From a virus: a stretch of DNA of 43,577 nt. The stretch lies in IMG/VR virus record IMGVR_UViG_3300037502_003856, positions 1-43,577 of that record. The stretch is one strand, 5' to 3'. The stretch's first letter is position 1. The number at the start of each line of letters is the position of its first letter. Below are positions 1 to 7,715 of this stretch, in pieces. A model generated the notes under the pieces. The model made no database searches. It saw only the letters and a program-made list of their open reading frames with translations, and was not told the origin of the DNA. The position numbers and the translations under genes were made by a program.

Positions 1-40
1 AGATCTAACCAAAATACATGATCTAATCAACATCACCACC

Positions 41-406
41 ATGACATATCGCAGTCGACTTTATAGATGGATCAGGGCCTATCACCACTATTTCCAACAC
101 ACCCCTGAATGGACCGGTCTACAAGGCATGGAACTCGTAGACAAGCAGCGCGAGACTGCTAAAAATTATCTCAAACCGTATCGTGCCATCCAGAGTCCCA
201 GGGTCCGCAATATAGAGTTTTCTGACATAGTGGAGCAACGTGCGGTATTTGCTGCAATGCTTGGAAACAACACCTATCACATGGCACGTTGGCGATTGAT
301 AAATCCTTGGCTGTATGATCCGGATCTCTGGACCAGCGATGCGGCTCTGAGATTCCACGAAGCCGAGCATGAACAGGTCACCCAAGAGCATTATGTCTAT
401 CAGTAA
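41..406 (+). CDS. conserved-looking phage protein of unknown function
   Basis: 121 residues, ATG start, stop TAA. I do not recognise the family. The protein is rich in aromatic residues, His and Arg (YRWIRAYHHYFQ near the N-terminus), has no signal peptide or membrane segment, and looks soluble. The stop overlaps the start region of the next gene (ATG at 393), so the two are probably co-transcribed. The ribosome-binding site is poor (atcaacatcaccaccATG). The promoter lies outside or at the extreme edge of the window. Confidence 0.6.
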   Translation: MTYRSRLYRWIRAYHHYFQHTPEWTGLQGMELVDKQRETAKNYLKPYRAIQSPRVRNIEFSDIVEQRAVFAAMLGNNTYHMARWRLINPWLYDPDLWTSDAALRFHEAEHEQVTQEHYVYQ

Positions 407-1094
407 GATATTCTGCCTGGGCGATGGATTTGCGCACGGGCACATCTGGCCTGAATGGCCACAGATACTCAGTGCTCTGGCGCCGTCACATTCAGTGATA
501 TGTCTTTCGGGCATAGGGGCCGGTGCCGAGTATCTCGTTGACGCATTGTTGCAACATGATGTTTTTGGGCACACTGTGATATTCCAGTGGCCGTACAGTC
601 AGAGGTTTGACAAATTGTTAGAGCATGAATCATGGGAAGATTTGCGCAGAGATGATCCGGTCTACGTCAACAATGTCTATCAATCTGGTCAGCATCGTTG
701 GTGGCTGACCAGCGCCAGCTCAGTCCCCGACGTCAAAAAATATCATGATTTTTACATAGGTCAGACACAGGCAGATCTGCGCGTGCAAAATCTACAGATC
801 CTAGTGCGTGGATATCTGCAGTGGCAGGATTGCAGATACCTAGAAACCAGCACACAAGCACAGGATGAATTCAGTCACCATGTGAGATTCCAGCATCGGC
901 GCGGCAATGAAGTCCAGCCACAACCATGGGTACACTATTGTTGGGTGCGGGAATGCCTGCTGCCTGTGTTGGGGGTTGAAATACAAGAGTCTAGGCTAAA
1001 TCATCTAGGAGAAATTTTAGACCACGAACAGTGGAATGCCTATGATCCCGATCGTGATGATCAATGGCGTCGCATAGTCAACACCCTGGATTAA
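393..1094 (+). CDS. SGNH/GDSL-like fold protein, probably with a degenerate active site
   Basis: 233 residues from ATG 393. An in-frame ATG at 369 would add eight residues inside the previous gene, but 393 places the hydrophobic beta-strand and G-D-G-F block directly at the N-terminus. The order of elements resembles SGNH hydrolases: FCLGDGFAHG (block I, GDS replaced by GDG), LSGIGAGAEYL (block II-like), a beta-strand ending FQWPYSQRF (block III position, no Asn), and PQPWVHYCW near residues 175-185, where the block V Asp-His would lie (His retained, Asp not obvious). Such proteins recur in marine T4-like phages. Here the nucleophile Ser is missing, so the protein may be non-catalytic, perhaps carbohydrate-binding. 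It ends 7 nt before the convergent fibre gene. Confidence 0.6.
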   Translation: MSISKIFCLGDGFAHGHIWPEWPQILSALAPSHSVICLSGIGAGAEYLVDALLQHDVFGHTVIFQWPYSQRFDKLLEHESWEDLRRDDPVYVNNVYQSGQHRWWLTSASSVPDVKKYHDFYIGQTQADLRVQNLQILVRGYLQWQDCRYLETSTQAQDEFSHHVRFQHRRGNEVQPQPWVHYCWVRECLLPVLGVEIQESRLNHLGEILDHEQWNAYDPDRDDQWRRIVNTLD

Positions 1095-1100
1095 CAACAA

Positions 1101-2156
1101 TCACGACGTGACTGACTTGATTACGGCGTAGTTCAGAACCAGGGCTTCACTGAGGTTACCACTGCTGAGATTACTAATAGATATGCGGCAACTGTTGGTG
1201 GCCACTGCATCAACCTGTACGTTGTAGGCACCGGCGGTGGCGCCCGATGCTATGTTCACTATCACTACATCGGTGGCATCGATCTCTTCGTTGTTGAACG
1301 TGAAACTCACTTCAACGCCGGCATTGAGCGTGGCGCTGCTGGTGGTGATTCGACCGCAAATATTGTTCAGACTCACGGGTTCGGCTTTGTTCCCAGTCTG
1401 GGTCACAGTGCTACCTGCTCCAGTGGCGTAGCCGATCCCGCCTTTGGAATAGTTCACACGCACGTTGCCACCACTGGTGACGTTACCAGCCACACCTATG
1501 CCGCCGCCTACGATCAGTGCACCAGTGGTGGTGCTGGTGCTGGCAGTGGTTGCTGCTATGGTCACTGCATTGGTGTAATAACTGAGAGGACGATTGAGAT
1601 CAAACACCGTGATCACGTTGCCACCAGTGATGGTGAGGAATCCAAACTCATAGATTCCCGTGGCAGCAAAAGTAATGACATTGGCCGAATAGCCCTGTAT
1701 GCCAGTGGTGCCCAGGCTCACAGCCGCAGGCAAAGTCACGGTATGGGCCACGTTGGTTATGGCGAATCTTATGCGCATGAATCCTGCGATGCCAGAATCT
1801 GGAAAGTTAGTGAAACTCAGGCTCACAGATCCCGTGGTAGAGATGGTCTGATAGTGACCAGCGCTGTAATCCACTGCGATGCTGCCCGATGTGGTGGCTA
1901 TCTGCACCACGGTAGCCGCGAAATCCTGGATGCGTGCAGCATACAAGAGATTGTCATTCATGTTGTTGTCCAGCGTCTGCCCGGCTATGGCTGCTTTGAG
2001 CAGGCTCTTGGTCTGCAGTTCATTGATCTCGTCTTCGGCATACTGGAAGTTGGTTTTGATGTTGGCGAAGTTGTCCCGGAAACCCTGGGTGTTGTTGGGC
2101 ACTCCGGCCACGGGATAATTGGGATCAATGTTGTTGGGGTTTATGGCGCTGGTCAT
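1101..2156 (-). CDS. tail-fibre-like virion protein
   Basis: 351 residues on the minus strand. The N-terminal segment contains GVPNNTQGFRDNFANIKTNF and a short helix (EDEINELQTKSLL), an arrangement I associate with fibre or neck proteins of marine T4-like phages. The rest is low-complexity beta sequence rich in Thr, Ser, Gly and Val, with a GALIVGGGIGVAGNV segment typical of phage fibre shafts. No enzymatic motif is visible. It has its own divergent late-type promoter (TAAATA on the minus strand at 2183-2178) and an AAAGGA ribosome-binding site upstream of ATG, so it is probably expressed late as a structural protein. Exact position in the virion is not determinable from sequence alone. Confidence 0.75.
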   Translation of the reverse strand: MTSAINPNNIDPNYPVAGVPNNTQGFRDNFANIKTNFQYAEDEINELQTKSLLKAAIAGQTLDNNMNDNLLYAARIQDFAATVVQIATTSGSIAVDYSAGHYQTISTTGSVSLSFTNFPDSGIAGFMRIRFAITNVAHTVTLPAAVSLGTTGIQGYSANVITFAATGIYEFGFLTITGGNVITVFDLNRPLSYYTNAVTIAATTASTSTTTGALIVGGGIGVAGNVTSGGNVRVNYSKGGIGYATGAGSTVTQTGNKAEPVSLNNICGRITTSSATLNAGVEVSFTFNNEEIDATDVVIVNIASGATAGAYNVQVDAVATNSCRISISNLSSGNLSEALVLNYAVIKSVTS

Positions 2157-2175
2157 GGCGTATCCTTTTGCAGTA

Positions 2176-2185
2176 GATATTTATT
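2176..2185 (-). promoter_or_regulatory. T4-late-type promoter for the 1101-2156 fibre gene
   Basis: On the minus strand the sequence reads AATAAATATC, close to the T4 late consensus TATAAATA. It gives a leader of about 15 nt containing AAAGGA before the ATG at 2156. It is paired back-to-back with a plus-strand box at 2200-2207. Confidence 0.6.
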
Positions 2186-2199
2186 GTTTTGGGTCCGCC

Positions 2200-2207
2200 A
2201 ATAAATA
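2200..2207 (+). promoter_or_regulatory. T4-late-type promoter for 2226-4342
   Basis: AATAAATA on the plus strand, about 18 nt upstream of the ATG at 2226. Together with the minus-strand box at 2176-2185 it forms a compact divergent late promoter pair. Confidence 0.55.
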
Positions 2208-2225
2208 ATCAACGGACACCATGAT

Positions 2226-2477
2226 ATGCAGAAAAAAACACGAAGCCTGCTGGAAGAACTAGAATCACTGTATGTGGAACGTGATCGCAAACTCATGCTG
2301 GAATCACGAGCACAGAATCTCATCGAAAACGCCATAAGACTCATCGAACAGATCGAGCGGGAATACAACGCCGAGCAGGCTGAAAATCTCACTCGCAAGT
2401 TCCTCAATGCCATACGCAACAAAGACAGCACAAAATTTGCTAGGATATTCAAGCGCACTCCCGGGGTAGAACAATGA
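2226..2477 (+). CDS. small charged helical protein
   Basis: 83 residues, almost entirely predicted helix with alternating Glu/Arg/Leu (for example EELESLYVERDRKL and RLIEQIEREYNAEQ), consistent with a coiled coil. The C-terminal basic stretch FARIFKR is followed by a short tail. The stop overlaps the next ATG by 4 nt (ATGA at 2474), indicating translational coupling to the 622-residue protein. The function is unknown; a partner or chaperone role for the downstream protein is only an inference from coupling. A long minus-strand frame over the same DNA is judged a shadow because this frame fits the promoter and the coupling. Confidence 0.6.
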   Translation: MQKKTRSLLEELESLYVERDRKLMLESRAQNLIENAIRLIEQIEREYNAEQAENLTRKFLNAIRNKDSTKFARIFKRTPGVEQ

Positions 2478-4342
2478 AGCTCACCGAGGGTGGCAATGTC
2501 TTCAAGGACGAGTCGGGAGCACCGCTCACACAGCGCATCAATCAGCAGGATGTGGCAGCCACAATACAGTGGATCGAGCGCGTCACGGGCATAGAATTCC
2601 CCCAGGAACGCTGGTTGGGCAGCACCGGGCGCAAAGCCACTTCGGGTGATTTAGATCTGGCCGTGGACACCAGAGAGATCAGTAAAGAAGAGCTGGCCCA
2701 GCGGCTCACTGCATTTGTCACCAAGAACGGACAGGATCCCAGGACCTGGGTAAAGAAAGCCGGTGAAGTGCATTTCCGCACTCCCATAGCCGGTAAATCC
2801 GGCACGGGATTCGTGCAGACAGATTTCATGTTTTTCCCCGATCTAGACTGGGGCACGTTTTACTATGCCCAAGGAGCAGACTCGGCCTACAAGGGCATGA
2901 ATCGCGCTGTGCTGATGAGCAGCATAGCCAAACAACAAGGGCTCAAAGTGGGCGCCAACGGTGTGTTCAGCAGAGCCAACGACAAACTGGTGACCATGGA
3001 TCCAGATCAGTTGGCCGAGATAATCCTGGGTCCAGGCAAAACCAGGAAAGATCTAGCCACAGTGGAATCGATATACGCAGCTCTGGCGCGAGATCCCGAG
3101 CGCGATGTCAAGCTCCAGGACTTCAGGGATTATCTGGCTCGCGAAGGCTTGCAAGAGCCCACCACCGTGGCCGAGAGCGACGTGAATTTCCTGGCACGGT
3201 TGAGAGATCGCATCGTGAATCAGGGCATGCAACCCTTGGTAGAAACACAGATCATACAAGAAGCCGAAACCGCAGGTGTGGGCGGCAGGGCCAAGGGCAT
3301 AGAACATCTAGAAGACCTGGTGTTCCGCCGTGGCACAGCAGGTGTGCGCCAGGCCCTGGACATAGTCACACACATGGCACAGGAACCAGGTTCAACCACA
3401 GTGAAATGGGACGGCAAGCCCGCAGTGATATTTGGACGCAAGCCCTCTACCGGTGAGTTTGTGCTCACAGATGGATCGGGATTTGAAGCACGTGGCTATG
3501 ATGGCCTGGCCACCTCGCCAGAGATGATGGCACAGATACAGAGCACCCGTGGTGGAGATCGTGCCGGCATCACGCAATTGTATCGAGATCTCTGGCCCCG
3601 GCTAGAAGCCGCTTTGCCCGACAACTTCCGTGGGTATGTCAAGGGAGATCTCCTGTACACCCAGCGCCCACCCCTGCAGGCCGGCAACTATGTGTTCCAG
3701 CCCAACACAGTGGAATACCGTATTCCCGCACGCAGCAGCCTGGGTCAGCAGATCGGTGACAGCGACATGGGCGTGGCCATGCACAGCATGTATGCTGATC
3801 AGGGCGAGCCCATGCAGCCCTTGAGCCGTGTGAGATTTGATGAAGTACCGGGTTTGTTGTTGATCTCGCCCATACAAAGCCGCGGTGTTGAACTCAACTC
3901 CAAGCTGGTGCAAGAGATACGGCGGGTCACACGACAGCACGGAGCCAAGATTGATACCTTGTTCAATCCCGCCGAACTGCGCCAGCAGCAGATCACAGAT
4001 CTCGCCAAGCTGTGTGTAGACTACATCAACTATCGCATACGCACCGGCAATTTCGATAATCTCCTGGCAGGGTTTGGGGAGTGGTTGCGTACCAAGGTCA
4101 CCCCGCGCAAATTCGCCAACATCATCGAATATCTACAGAGTCCCGGCAGCAACACCGAAGCGCTGGCCGCGGCATTCACGCTGTTTATGTTGTTGCATGA
4201 TCTCAAGATGGATCTCTTGCGGCAGCTGGATCTACAGGTGCCGGGCAACGAAGGCTGGGTCATGGCCACGCCCTCGGGCTATGCCAAGGCCGTTAATCGC
4301 TTTGATTTCACTGCTAGAAATCAGCAGAGAAACAACCCCTAG
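2474..4342 (+). CDS. protein with nucleotidyltransferase-like N-terminus and ligase-like KxDG domain
   Basis: 622 residues. The N-terminal domain carries G49-S50 followed by D59-L-D61 (GSTGRKATSGDLDLAVD), the spacing of pol-beta-type nucleotidyltransferases (G-S...D-x-D). Around residue 311 it has VKWDGKPAVIFG, which matches motif I (K-x-D-G) of the covalent nucleotidyl-transfer (DNA/RNA ligase, capping enzyme) superfamily. GYVKGDLLY near residue 390 could be motif III. Related KWDG-containing proteins are frequent in marine T4-like phages, usually without assigned function. If both domains are active it could be an RNA or DNA end-processing enzyme. It is coupled to the preceding 83-residue protein. 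Motifs IV and V were not confidently located, so activity is unproven. Confidence 0.7.
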   Translation: MKLTEGGNVFKDESGAPLTQRINQQDVAATIQWIERVTGIEFPQERWLGSTGRKATSGDLDLAVDTREISKEELAQRLTAFVTKNGQDPRTWVKKAGEVHFRTPIAGKSGTGFVQTDFMFFPDLDWGTFYYAQGADSAYKGMNRAVLMSSIAKQQGLKVGANGVFSRANDKLVTMDPDQLAEIILGPGKTRKDLATVESIYAALARDPERDVKLQDFRDYLAREGLQEPTTVAESDVNFLARLRDRIVNQGMQPLVETQIIQEAETAGVGGRAKGIEHLEDLVFRRGTAGVRQALDIVTHMAQEPGSTTVKWDGKPAVIFGRKPSTGEFVLTDGSGFEARGYDGLATSPEMMAQIQSTRGGDRAGITQLYRDLWPRLEAALPDNFRGYVKGDLLYTQRPPLQAGNYVFQPNTVEYRIPARSSLGQQIGDSDMGVAMHSMYADQGEPMQPLSRVRFDEVPGLLLISPIQSRGVELNSKLVQEIRRVTRQHGAKIDTLFNPAELRQQQITDLAKLCVDYINYRIRTGNFDNLLAGFGEWLRTKVTPRKFANIIEYLQSPGSNTEALAAAFTLFMLLHDLKMDLLRQLDLQVPGNEGWVMATPSGYAKAVNRFDFTARNQQRNNP

Positions 4343-4363
4343 CCAGTATTTCTAGACGATCGG

Positions 4364-4371
4364 TATAAATA
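4364..4371 (+). promoter_or_regulatory. T4-late-type promoter, perfect TATAAATA
   Basis: Exact match to the T4 late promoter core TATAAATA, 39 nt upstream of the ATG at 4411. The downstream gene also has a strong AAGGAG ribosome-binding site and its own terminator, so this is a complete late monocistronic unit. Confidence 0.8.
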
Positions 4372-4410
4372 TCAGTAGGGCCCTGAGCCCACTATTCAAG
4401 GAGATTTGAA

Positions 4411-4797
4411 ATGGCTGAAATTACAAGAGTTAATGGTGATGCACAACCAGTATTTGCTATCGACGTCCGCAATGGTCCAGTTAGCCCCAGCGCTTCCACT
4501 GCTGGTACCCCAGTAAACCTCGCTGGTCCCAAGCTGGACTTCTTCCAAGTCACGGCCAACACTACAGTGGCAGGTGAGCAAGGTGTTGACGAGTACGTGG
4601 CCAACATCATCCAGGCCGTACAACAGGTCAGCACCGTGGCGATCTATCAAGTTGATGCTGCACAGATCAGCTTCGCGATTTATCCCACTGGCGCGTTTGC
4701 CAACACCACTGTGTTCCTGGACACCGCCAACATCACTTACAGTGGCTTCCAGCTCGACAGCTGCACCAACGTAGGCTTCAAACTGGCTACTTCCTAA
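4411..4797 (+). CDS. small virion-associated protein (putative)
   Basis: 128 residues, start chosen from the strong ribosome-binding site AAGGAG 8 nt upstream of ATG. Composition is beta-rich (many Val, Thr, Ala, Asn), without signal peptide or membrane helix. It forms an isolated transcription unit between a perfect TATAAATA late promoter and a strong intrinsic terminator, which fits a highly expressed late virion component such as a decoration or small structural protein. That assignment rests on expression signals and composition; no family was recognised. Confidence 0.65.
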   Translation: MAEITRVNGDAQPVFAIDVRNGPVSPSASTAGTPVNLAGPKLDFFQVTANTTVAGEQGVDEYVANIIQAVQQVSTVAIYQVDAAQISFAIYPTGAFANTTVFLDTANITYSGFQLDSCTNVGFKLATS

Positions 4798-4817
4798 TCA
4801 GCAGTCAGCGTACCCAG

Positions 4818-4850
4818 ACCCCGGACCTAAAAAATCCGGGGTTTTTCTTT
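4818..4850 (+). terminator. intrinsic terminator
   Basis: Eight-bp stem ACCCCGGA / TCCGGGGT separated by a 9-nt A-rich loop and followed by TTTTCTTT. It ends the 4411-4797 unit and isolates it from the next late promoter. Confidence 0.85.
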
Positions 4851-4854
4851 GCTG

Positions 4855-4861
4855 TTAAATA
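4855..4861 (+). promoter_or_regulatory. late-type promoter giving a nearly leaderless mRNA
   Basis: TTAAATA directly after the terminator. Only 7 nt separate the box from ATG 4869, so the start site should fall at or within about 2 nt of the start codon. Confidence 0.55.
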
Positions 4862-4868
4862 ACCCACG

Positions 4869-5273
4869 ATGAGGATAGTTTGTCGCACAGCATTTGATTG
4901 CACGGTCACCGGAGTCACGGGCCACTTCCGTCCCAGCCAGATACCGTTCCGGGATCGAGCCGGCAGAGACATTGTTGATCAGCGCACATGGATGATGAGT
5001 CGTAACCAGCAACGTAACTGGGAGACACTGCTGCAAGTCATAGGTCTGAGATGCTTGCCCGAAGACATTATCTATCCCCAGCACCATGATGGTATTTGGC
5101 AGTTCAGTTTTGTGGTGGCTGGACTGGAGGCGCTGGGCAGCAATGATTTTGAATCTCTGCACCGTGACTGCCAGGGTGTGCCCATGATACAGGACACCCA
5201 GACTGGCCAAGCATCTACCCTGCAAACCACGGGCCCGGAAAGAAACATTTGGTTCAACGCGCTAAATATCTGA
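4869..5273 (+). CDS. conserved T4-like phage protein of unknown function
   Basis: 134 residues. It contains TGVTGHFRPSQIPFRDRAG and a SRNQQRNWETLLQ segment, a pattern I recall from conserved hypothetical proteins of T4-like marine phages. It sits between a terminator and the next late box, with no ribosome-binding site and the ATG only 7 nt after TTAAATA, so it is probably translated from a leaderless or near-leaderless late transcript. No catalytic motif is visible. Location among scaffold and fibre genes suggests a virion or assembly role, but this is inference. Confidence 0.7.
   Translation: MRIVCRTAFDCTVTGVTGHFRPSQIPFRDRAGRDIVDQRTWMMSRNQQRNWETLLQVIGLRCLPEDIIYPQHHDGIWQFSFVVAGLEALGSNDFESLHRDCQGVPMIQDTQTGQASTLQTTGPERNIWFNALNI
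5262..5270 (+). promoter_or_regulatory. late-type promoter upstream of 5287
   Basis: CTAAATATC inside the last codons of the 4869-5273 gene, 18 nt upstream of ATG 5287, with GGGAGA as ribosome-binding site. Confidence 0.5.
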
Positions 5274-5286
5274 CCGGGAGAAACCC

Positions 5287-5553
5287 ATGGTTGATACCAC
5301 CGACATTGAGAAAAAGAGCCTAGAGGCTCACGTAGAATTATGCGCAGAACGTTACCGCCTGCTGGAGCTCAAACTAGAGACAGTGGACGAAAAAATCACA
5401 CAGGCCAATCAAGGCATCGAAAATCTGCACAGCATCGTCACAGAAATGACCACCCGCAGGACAGATCAGATCATGAGCTGGGGCACTGGGGTAATGGCCG
5501 TGATGCTGGCCATAATCGGATGGTTCACAGTGGAATACCTCAGCCGGTTGTGA
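5287..5553 (+). CDS. coiled-coil protein with C-terminal membrane anchor
   Basis: 88 residues. Residues 5-60 are a charged helix (EKKSLEAHVELCAERYRLL and following) of coiled-coil type. Residues about 63-83 form one hydrophobic helix (GTGVMAVMLAIIGWFTVEYL), giving a tail-anchored topology. Similar small proteins are common in T4-like marine phages; the function is unknown. The stop codon TGA overlaps the GTG start of the next gene (GTGA), indicating coupling. Late-type box immediately upstream. Confidence 0.7.
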   Translation: MVDTTDIEKKSLEAHVELCAERYRLLELKLETVDEKITQANQGIENLHSIVTEMTTRRTDQIMSWGTGVMAVMLAIIGWFTVEYLSRL

Positions 5554-6026
5554 ACACCGAAAACAAGCTAGATCGTTGGGCCGAACGAGAACTAGCACGC
5601 AACATCAATGATCTCATAATACAGGATGCCCAGGGTTCGGTTTTTGCCTTTGGGCGTTATGTTATCATGGCAGACAAAAACGGTGCCAAGGTCATCAAAC
5701 ATGGCAATGACATAGCAGTGTTTACCAATCGTGCCACGGCCATGAGCTGGTGTGTGGCAGATCAGCACAATCGCATCAATCTAGCCCGACATGTCTGGAG
5801 TCTGGATCTCAGCAAACGCATGTTGCAACAGGATCTCCATGCACGCAAAGCCGCTGCTGAACGCAGCCGCGATGCTGACTTCCGCGAACGAGTGCTGACC
5901 AAGATCAGCAGCAAGCAAAATCAGCTAGACCAAGTGCGAGCGGAGCTGGCTAAATTGATGTCACAGGCTAAATATATACAACTTCAAGGATCGCAACATG
6001 AAACTTCACGAACTCGCCGCGCTTGA
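5550..6026 (+). CDS. conserved phage protein of unknown function
   Basis: 158 residues from GTG 5550, chosen because GTGA overlaps the stop of the previous gene; the frame is open further upstream but that part is a shadow of 5287-5553. The sequence NKLDRWAERELARNINDL, then FAFGRYVIM, RATAMSWCVADQHN and a basic helical C-terminus with RKAAAERSRDADFRERV, resembles a conserved hypothetical found beside scaffold genes in marine T4-like phages. No known catalytic motif. The end overlaps the next gene by 29 nt in another frame, and the late-type box for that gene lies inside this coding sequence. Confidence 0.65.
   Translation: MNTENKLDRWAERELARNINDLIIQDAQGSVFAFGRYVIMADKNGAKVIKHGNDIAVFTNRATAMSWCVADQHNRINLARHVWSLDLSKRMLQQDLHARKAAAERSRDADFRERVLTKISSKQNQLDQVRAELAKLMSQAKYIQLQGSQHETSRTRRA
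5968..5974 (+). promoter_or_regulatory. late-type promoter inside the 5550 gene
   Basis: CTAAATA (continuing TATAC), 23 nt before ATG 5998, with AAGGA as ribosome-binding site at 5985-5989. Confidence 0.45.
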
Positions 6027-6873
6027 CCGCACACAACAATTTGCCAAGGTATACGAGAGTTACTTTGGCGCACAACTGCCTCTGCATAGGCTCACTCGTG
6101 GTCAGGCCCGCACTATGCTGGCCAAAGTGCGTGGACTGTTGGAAAGCTATCGCAACAATCCAGCACGCCACTACAGCGAACAGGATCCCGCGTACCTGCG
6201 CATGCTGATCCTAGAGCAGGGACTGGAAGCACAGACCGCTGCAGCAGGCTCTGCGGGCAGCACAGAACAAGACAAACAAAAACTGGCCATGGCCACACAG
6301 ACCATCGCCACTACCAAAGATCCCAAGCTCAAAGCCGCACTGACCAAAGCCAGCAAGGGACAGAATCTCACGCCCGATGAACAAAAAATGGTGGCTGGTG
6401 CTGCGTTGATGAAAACTGAAAGCCGCGCACGTCGGCGCAGGATCTCCGAAAGCGAAGTGCAACAGGCACAGGTAGTGCTGGCAGCCCAGGACATGGTCGA
6501 CAGCATGCAGGGCATGTTGGAAGATACCACTGAGATGCAGTTCAAAGAGTTGCCAGCATTGGTAGACAGCATACGCAATCAGATCGGCATGGAACAGGCC
6601 AATCAGTTTAACACTGACGTCACTGCTGCCTTGTCCGGCCTGGTGCAAAATCTCCAGGGAGCCAAGCAGCAACTAGAACAAGCCCTGGCTGTTGTGACCG
6701 GTCAGGCGCAGGCCACTCCTGCGCTGGATGCGGCCATGGGTGGCGGTGCACCCGCACCTGCTGCCGGCGAAGAAACCGGCGAGTTGGATCTCAGTCTCGA
6801 CGCCAACCTTCCCGCTGAGGAGCCCGCTGAACCCACCGGCACCGCAGGCGCACTGGGCCGGGCTCGCAGATAA
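5998..6873 (+). CDS. scaffold-like / prohead-core-like helical protein
   Basis: 291 residues, almost wholly helical and rich in Gln, Ala, Glu and Leu. It contains a central basic stretch SRARRRRISESEVQQAQVVL, a long amphipathic region (AAQDMVDSMQGMLEDTTEMQ), and an Ala/Pro/Glu-rich acidic tail. This composition and the neighbouring virion genes fit a capsid-assembly scaffold or prohead core protein of a T4-like phage. There are no enzymatic motifs. It is translationally chained to the next gene (stop TAA and ATG share one base at 6873). Assignment is by composition and by recollection of similar proteins in marine T4-like phages, not by a diagnostic motif. Confidence 0.6.
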   Translation: MKLHELAALDRTQQFAKVYESYFGAQLPLHRLTRGQARTMLAKVRGLLESYRNNPARHYSEQDPAYLRMLILEQGLEAQTAAAGSAGSTEQDKQKLAMATQTIATTKDPKLKAALTKASKGQNLTPDEQKMVAGAALMKTESRARRRRISESEVQQAQVVLAAQDMVDSMQGMLEDTTEMQFKELPALVDSIRNQIGMEQANQFNTDVTAALSGLVQNLQGAKQQLEQALAVVTGQAQATPALDAAMGGGAPAPAAGEETGELDLSLDANLPAEEPAEPTGTAGALGRARR

Positions 6874-7205
6874 TGAAGATCATGGAAGTAGACACCGGCA
6901 GGCCTGATCGCCTGCTGGGTCTGGTGCAGTTCTTGGCTGGTCGCGCCACGGACACTGCCGCCAAGAAACAGATCAGCCAGCAAGCATTTGTGAAATTGGC
7001 GCAAGAACTGGGCATCAATGTCACTGACAGCAACCTCGCAGACATCGTAAACCAACCTCCGCTCAGCAACATACTGGAGCCCTTGGATCCTGCTTCGGGC
7101 ATGATCACCTTCAAGGGCGGAGAAAAAGAAGTCACCCAGATGCCAGTGAACAAAGCTCAGGACATCGTGGCCAAGATGGCCAAAAAAGCCAACACACTGA
7201 CCTAA
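6873..7205 (+). CDS. conserved phage protein of unknown function, coupled to the scaffold-like gene
   Basis: 110 residues beginning at an ATG that overlaps the upstream TAA (TAATG). It contains LLGLVQFLAGRATDTAAKKQ followed by ISQQAFVKLAQELGI and NQPPLSNIL, a mixed alpha/beta soluble protein. I recall similar sequences next to scaffold proteins in marine T4-like phages without known function. The coupling suggests stoichiometric expression with the 291-residue protein and a role in head or tail assembly. It is followed after 4 nt by a sigma70-like promoter, so this is the end of the late operon. Confidence 0.6.
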   Translation: MKIMEVDTGRPDRLLGLVQFLAGRATDTAAKKQISQQAFVKLAQELGINVTDSNLADIVNQPPLSNILEPLDPASGMITFKGGEKEVTQMPVNKAQDIVAKMAKKANTLT

Positions 7206-7209
7206 ACGG

Positions 7210-7238
7210 TTGACAACAACCCGCAGTACAGCTACACT
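7210..7238 (+). promoter_or_regulatory. sigma70-like promoter for the isc-exonuclease operon
   Basis: TTGACA (7210-7215), 17-bp spacer, TACACT (7233-7238). The predicted start near 7245 leaves a short leader carrying TAGGAG upstream of ATG 7258. Confidence 0.75.
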
Positions 7239-7257
7239 GTTTCTTTAGGAGAACATC

Positions 7258-7323
7258 ATGGGATATCGAGCCAAAGGCAGGGTCAAGACACTGGTACGGA
7301 GAGCCCTGCGTAAGAAGAAATAA
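7258..7323 (+). CDS. 21-residue highly basic peptide
   Basis: A complete small ORF encoding MGYRAKGRVKTLVRRALRKKK with 10 Lys/Arg of 21 residues. It has a strong TAGGAG ribosome-binding site and is the first gene after a sigma70-like promoter. Its stop lies 2 nt before the iscU ATG. It could be an amphipathic nucleic-acid-binding peptide, a leader peptide that couples translation into iscU, or part of the IscU system; the sequence does not decide. Too short for family recognition, but expression signals are better than for many larger genes here. Confidence 0.6.
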   Translation: MGYRAKGRVKTLVRRALRKKK

Positions 7324-7325
7324 TC

Positions 7326-7715
7326 ATGGCCTACAGCGACAAGGTCATTGATCACTATGAGAATCCACGCAATGTGGGTTCACTAGACAAAAACGATCCC
7401 ACAGTAGGCACCGGCATGGTGGGTGCACCTGCGTGCGGTGATGTGATGAAACTCCAGATAAAGGTCAATGATGCAGGTATCATCGAAGACGCTTGCTTCA
7501 AAACTTACGGCTGTGGATCGGCTATTGCTTCGAGCAGCCTTGTTACCGAGTGGGTCAAGGGAAAAACTCTTGATGAGGCAACAAGCATTAAGAATACAGA
7601 GATCGCCAAAGAGCTTTCGCTTCCGCCTGTTAAAATCCATTGCTCGATATTGGCAGAGGACGCGATCAAAGCAGCCATAGAGGACTACAGAAAAAAACAT
7701 GATCTCTGTGACTGA
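7326..7715 (+). CDS. iscU: IscU-type Fe-S cluster scaffold protein
   Basis: 129 residues, full family length. The three cluster-ligand cysteines are present: C37 (APACGDV, with the D39 that labilises the cluster), C63 (YGCGSA) and C106 (KIHCSIL). The Hsc70-recognition motif LPPVK is intact at 99-103. Family role: scaffold on which 2Fe-2S and 4Fe-4S clusters are assembled before transfer to apo-proteins; it needs a cysteine desulfurase, which must come from the host. It is second in an operon with iscA and an exonuclease. Codons from about 7500 to 7660 are unusually rich in T-ending and CTT/GTT/GCT forms compared with neighbours, possibly a recombined segment. Phage Fe-S clients could include the radical-SAM protein at 41630. 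Confidence 0.95.
   Translation: MAYSDKVIDHYENPRNVGSLDKNDPTVGTGMVGAPACGDVMKLQIKVNDAGIIEDACFKTYGCGSAIASSSLVTEWVKGKTLDEATSIKNTEIAKELSLPPVKIHCSILAEDAIKAAIEDYRKKHDLCD

Noticed and set aside
2153-2458. Minus-strand 101-codon frame opposite the 83-residue helical protein
   Set aside because: The plus-strand frame has a late-type promoter and is coupled to the next gene; the minus-strand frame would cover the fibre gene's own promoter.
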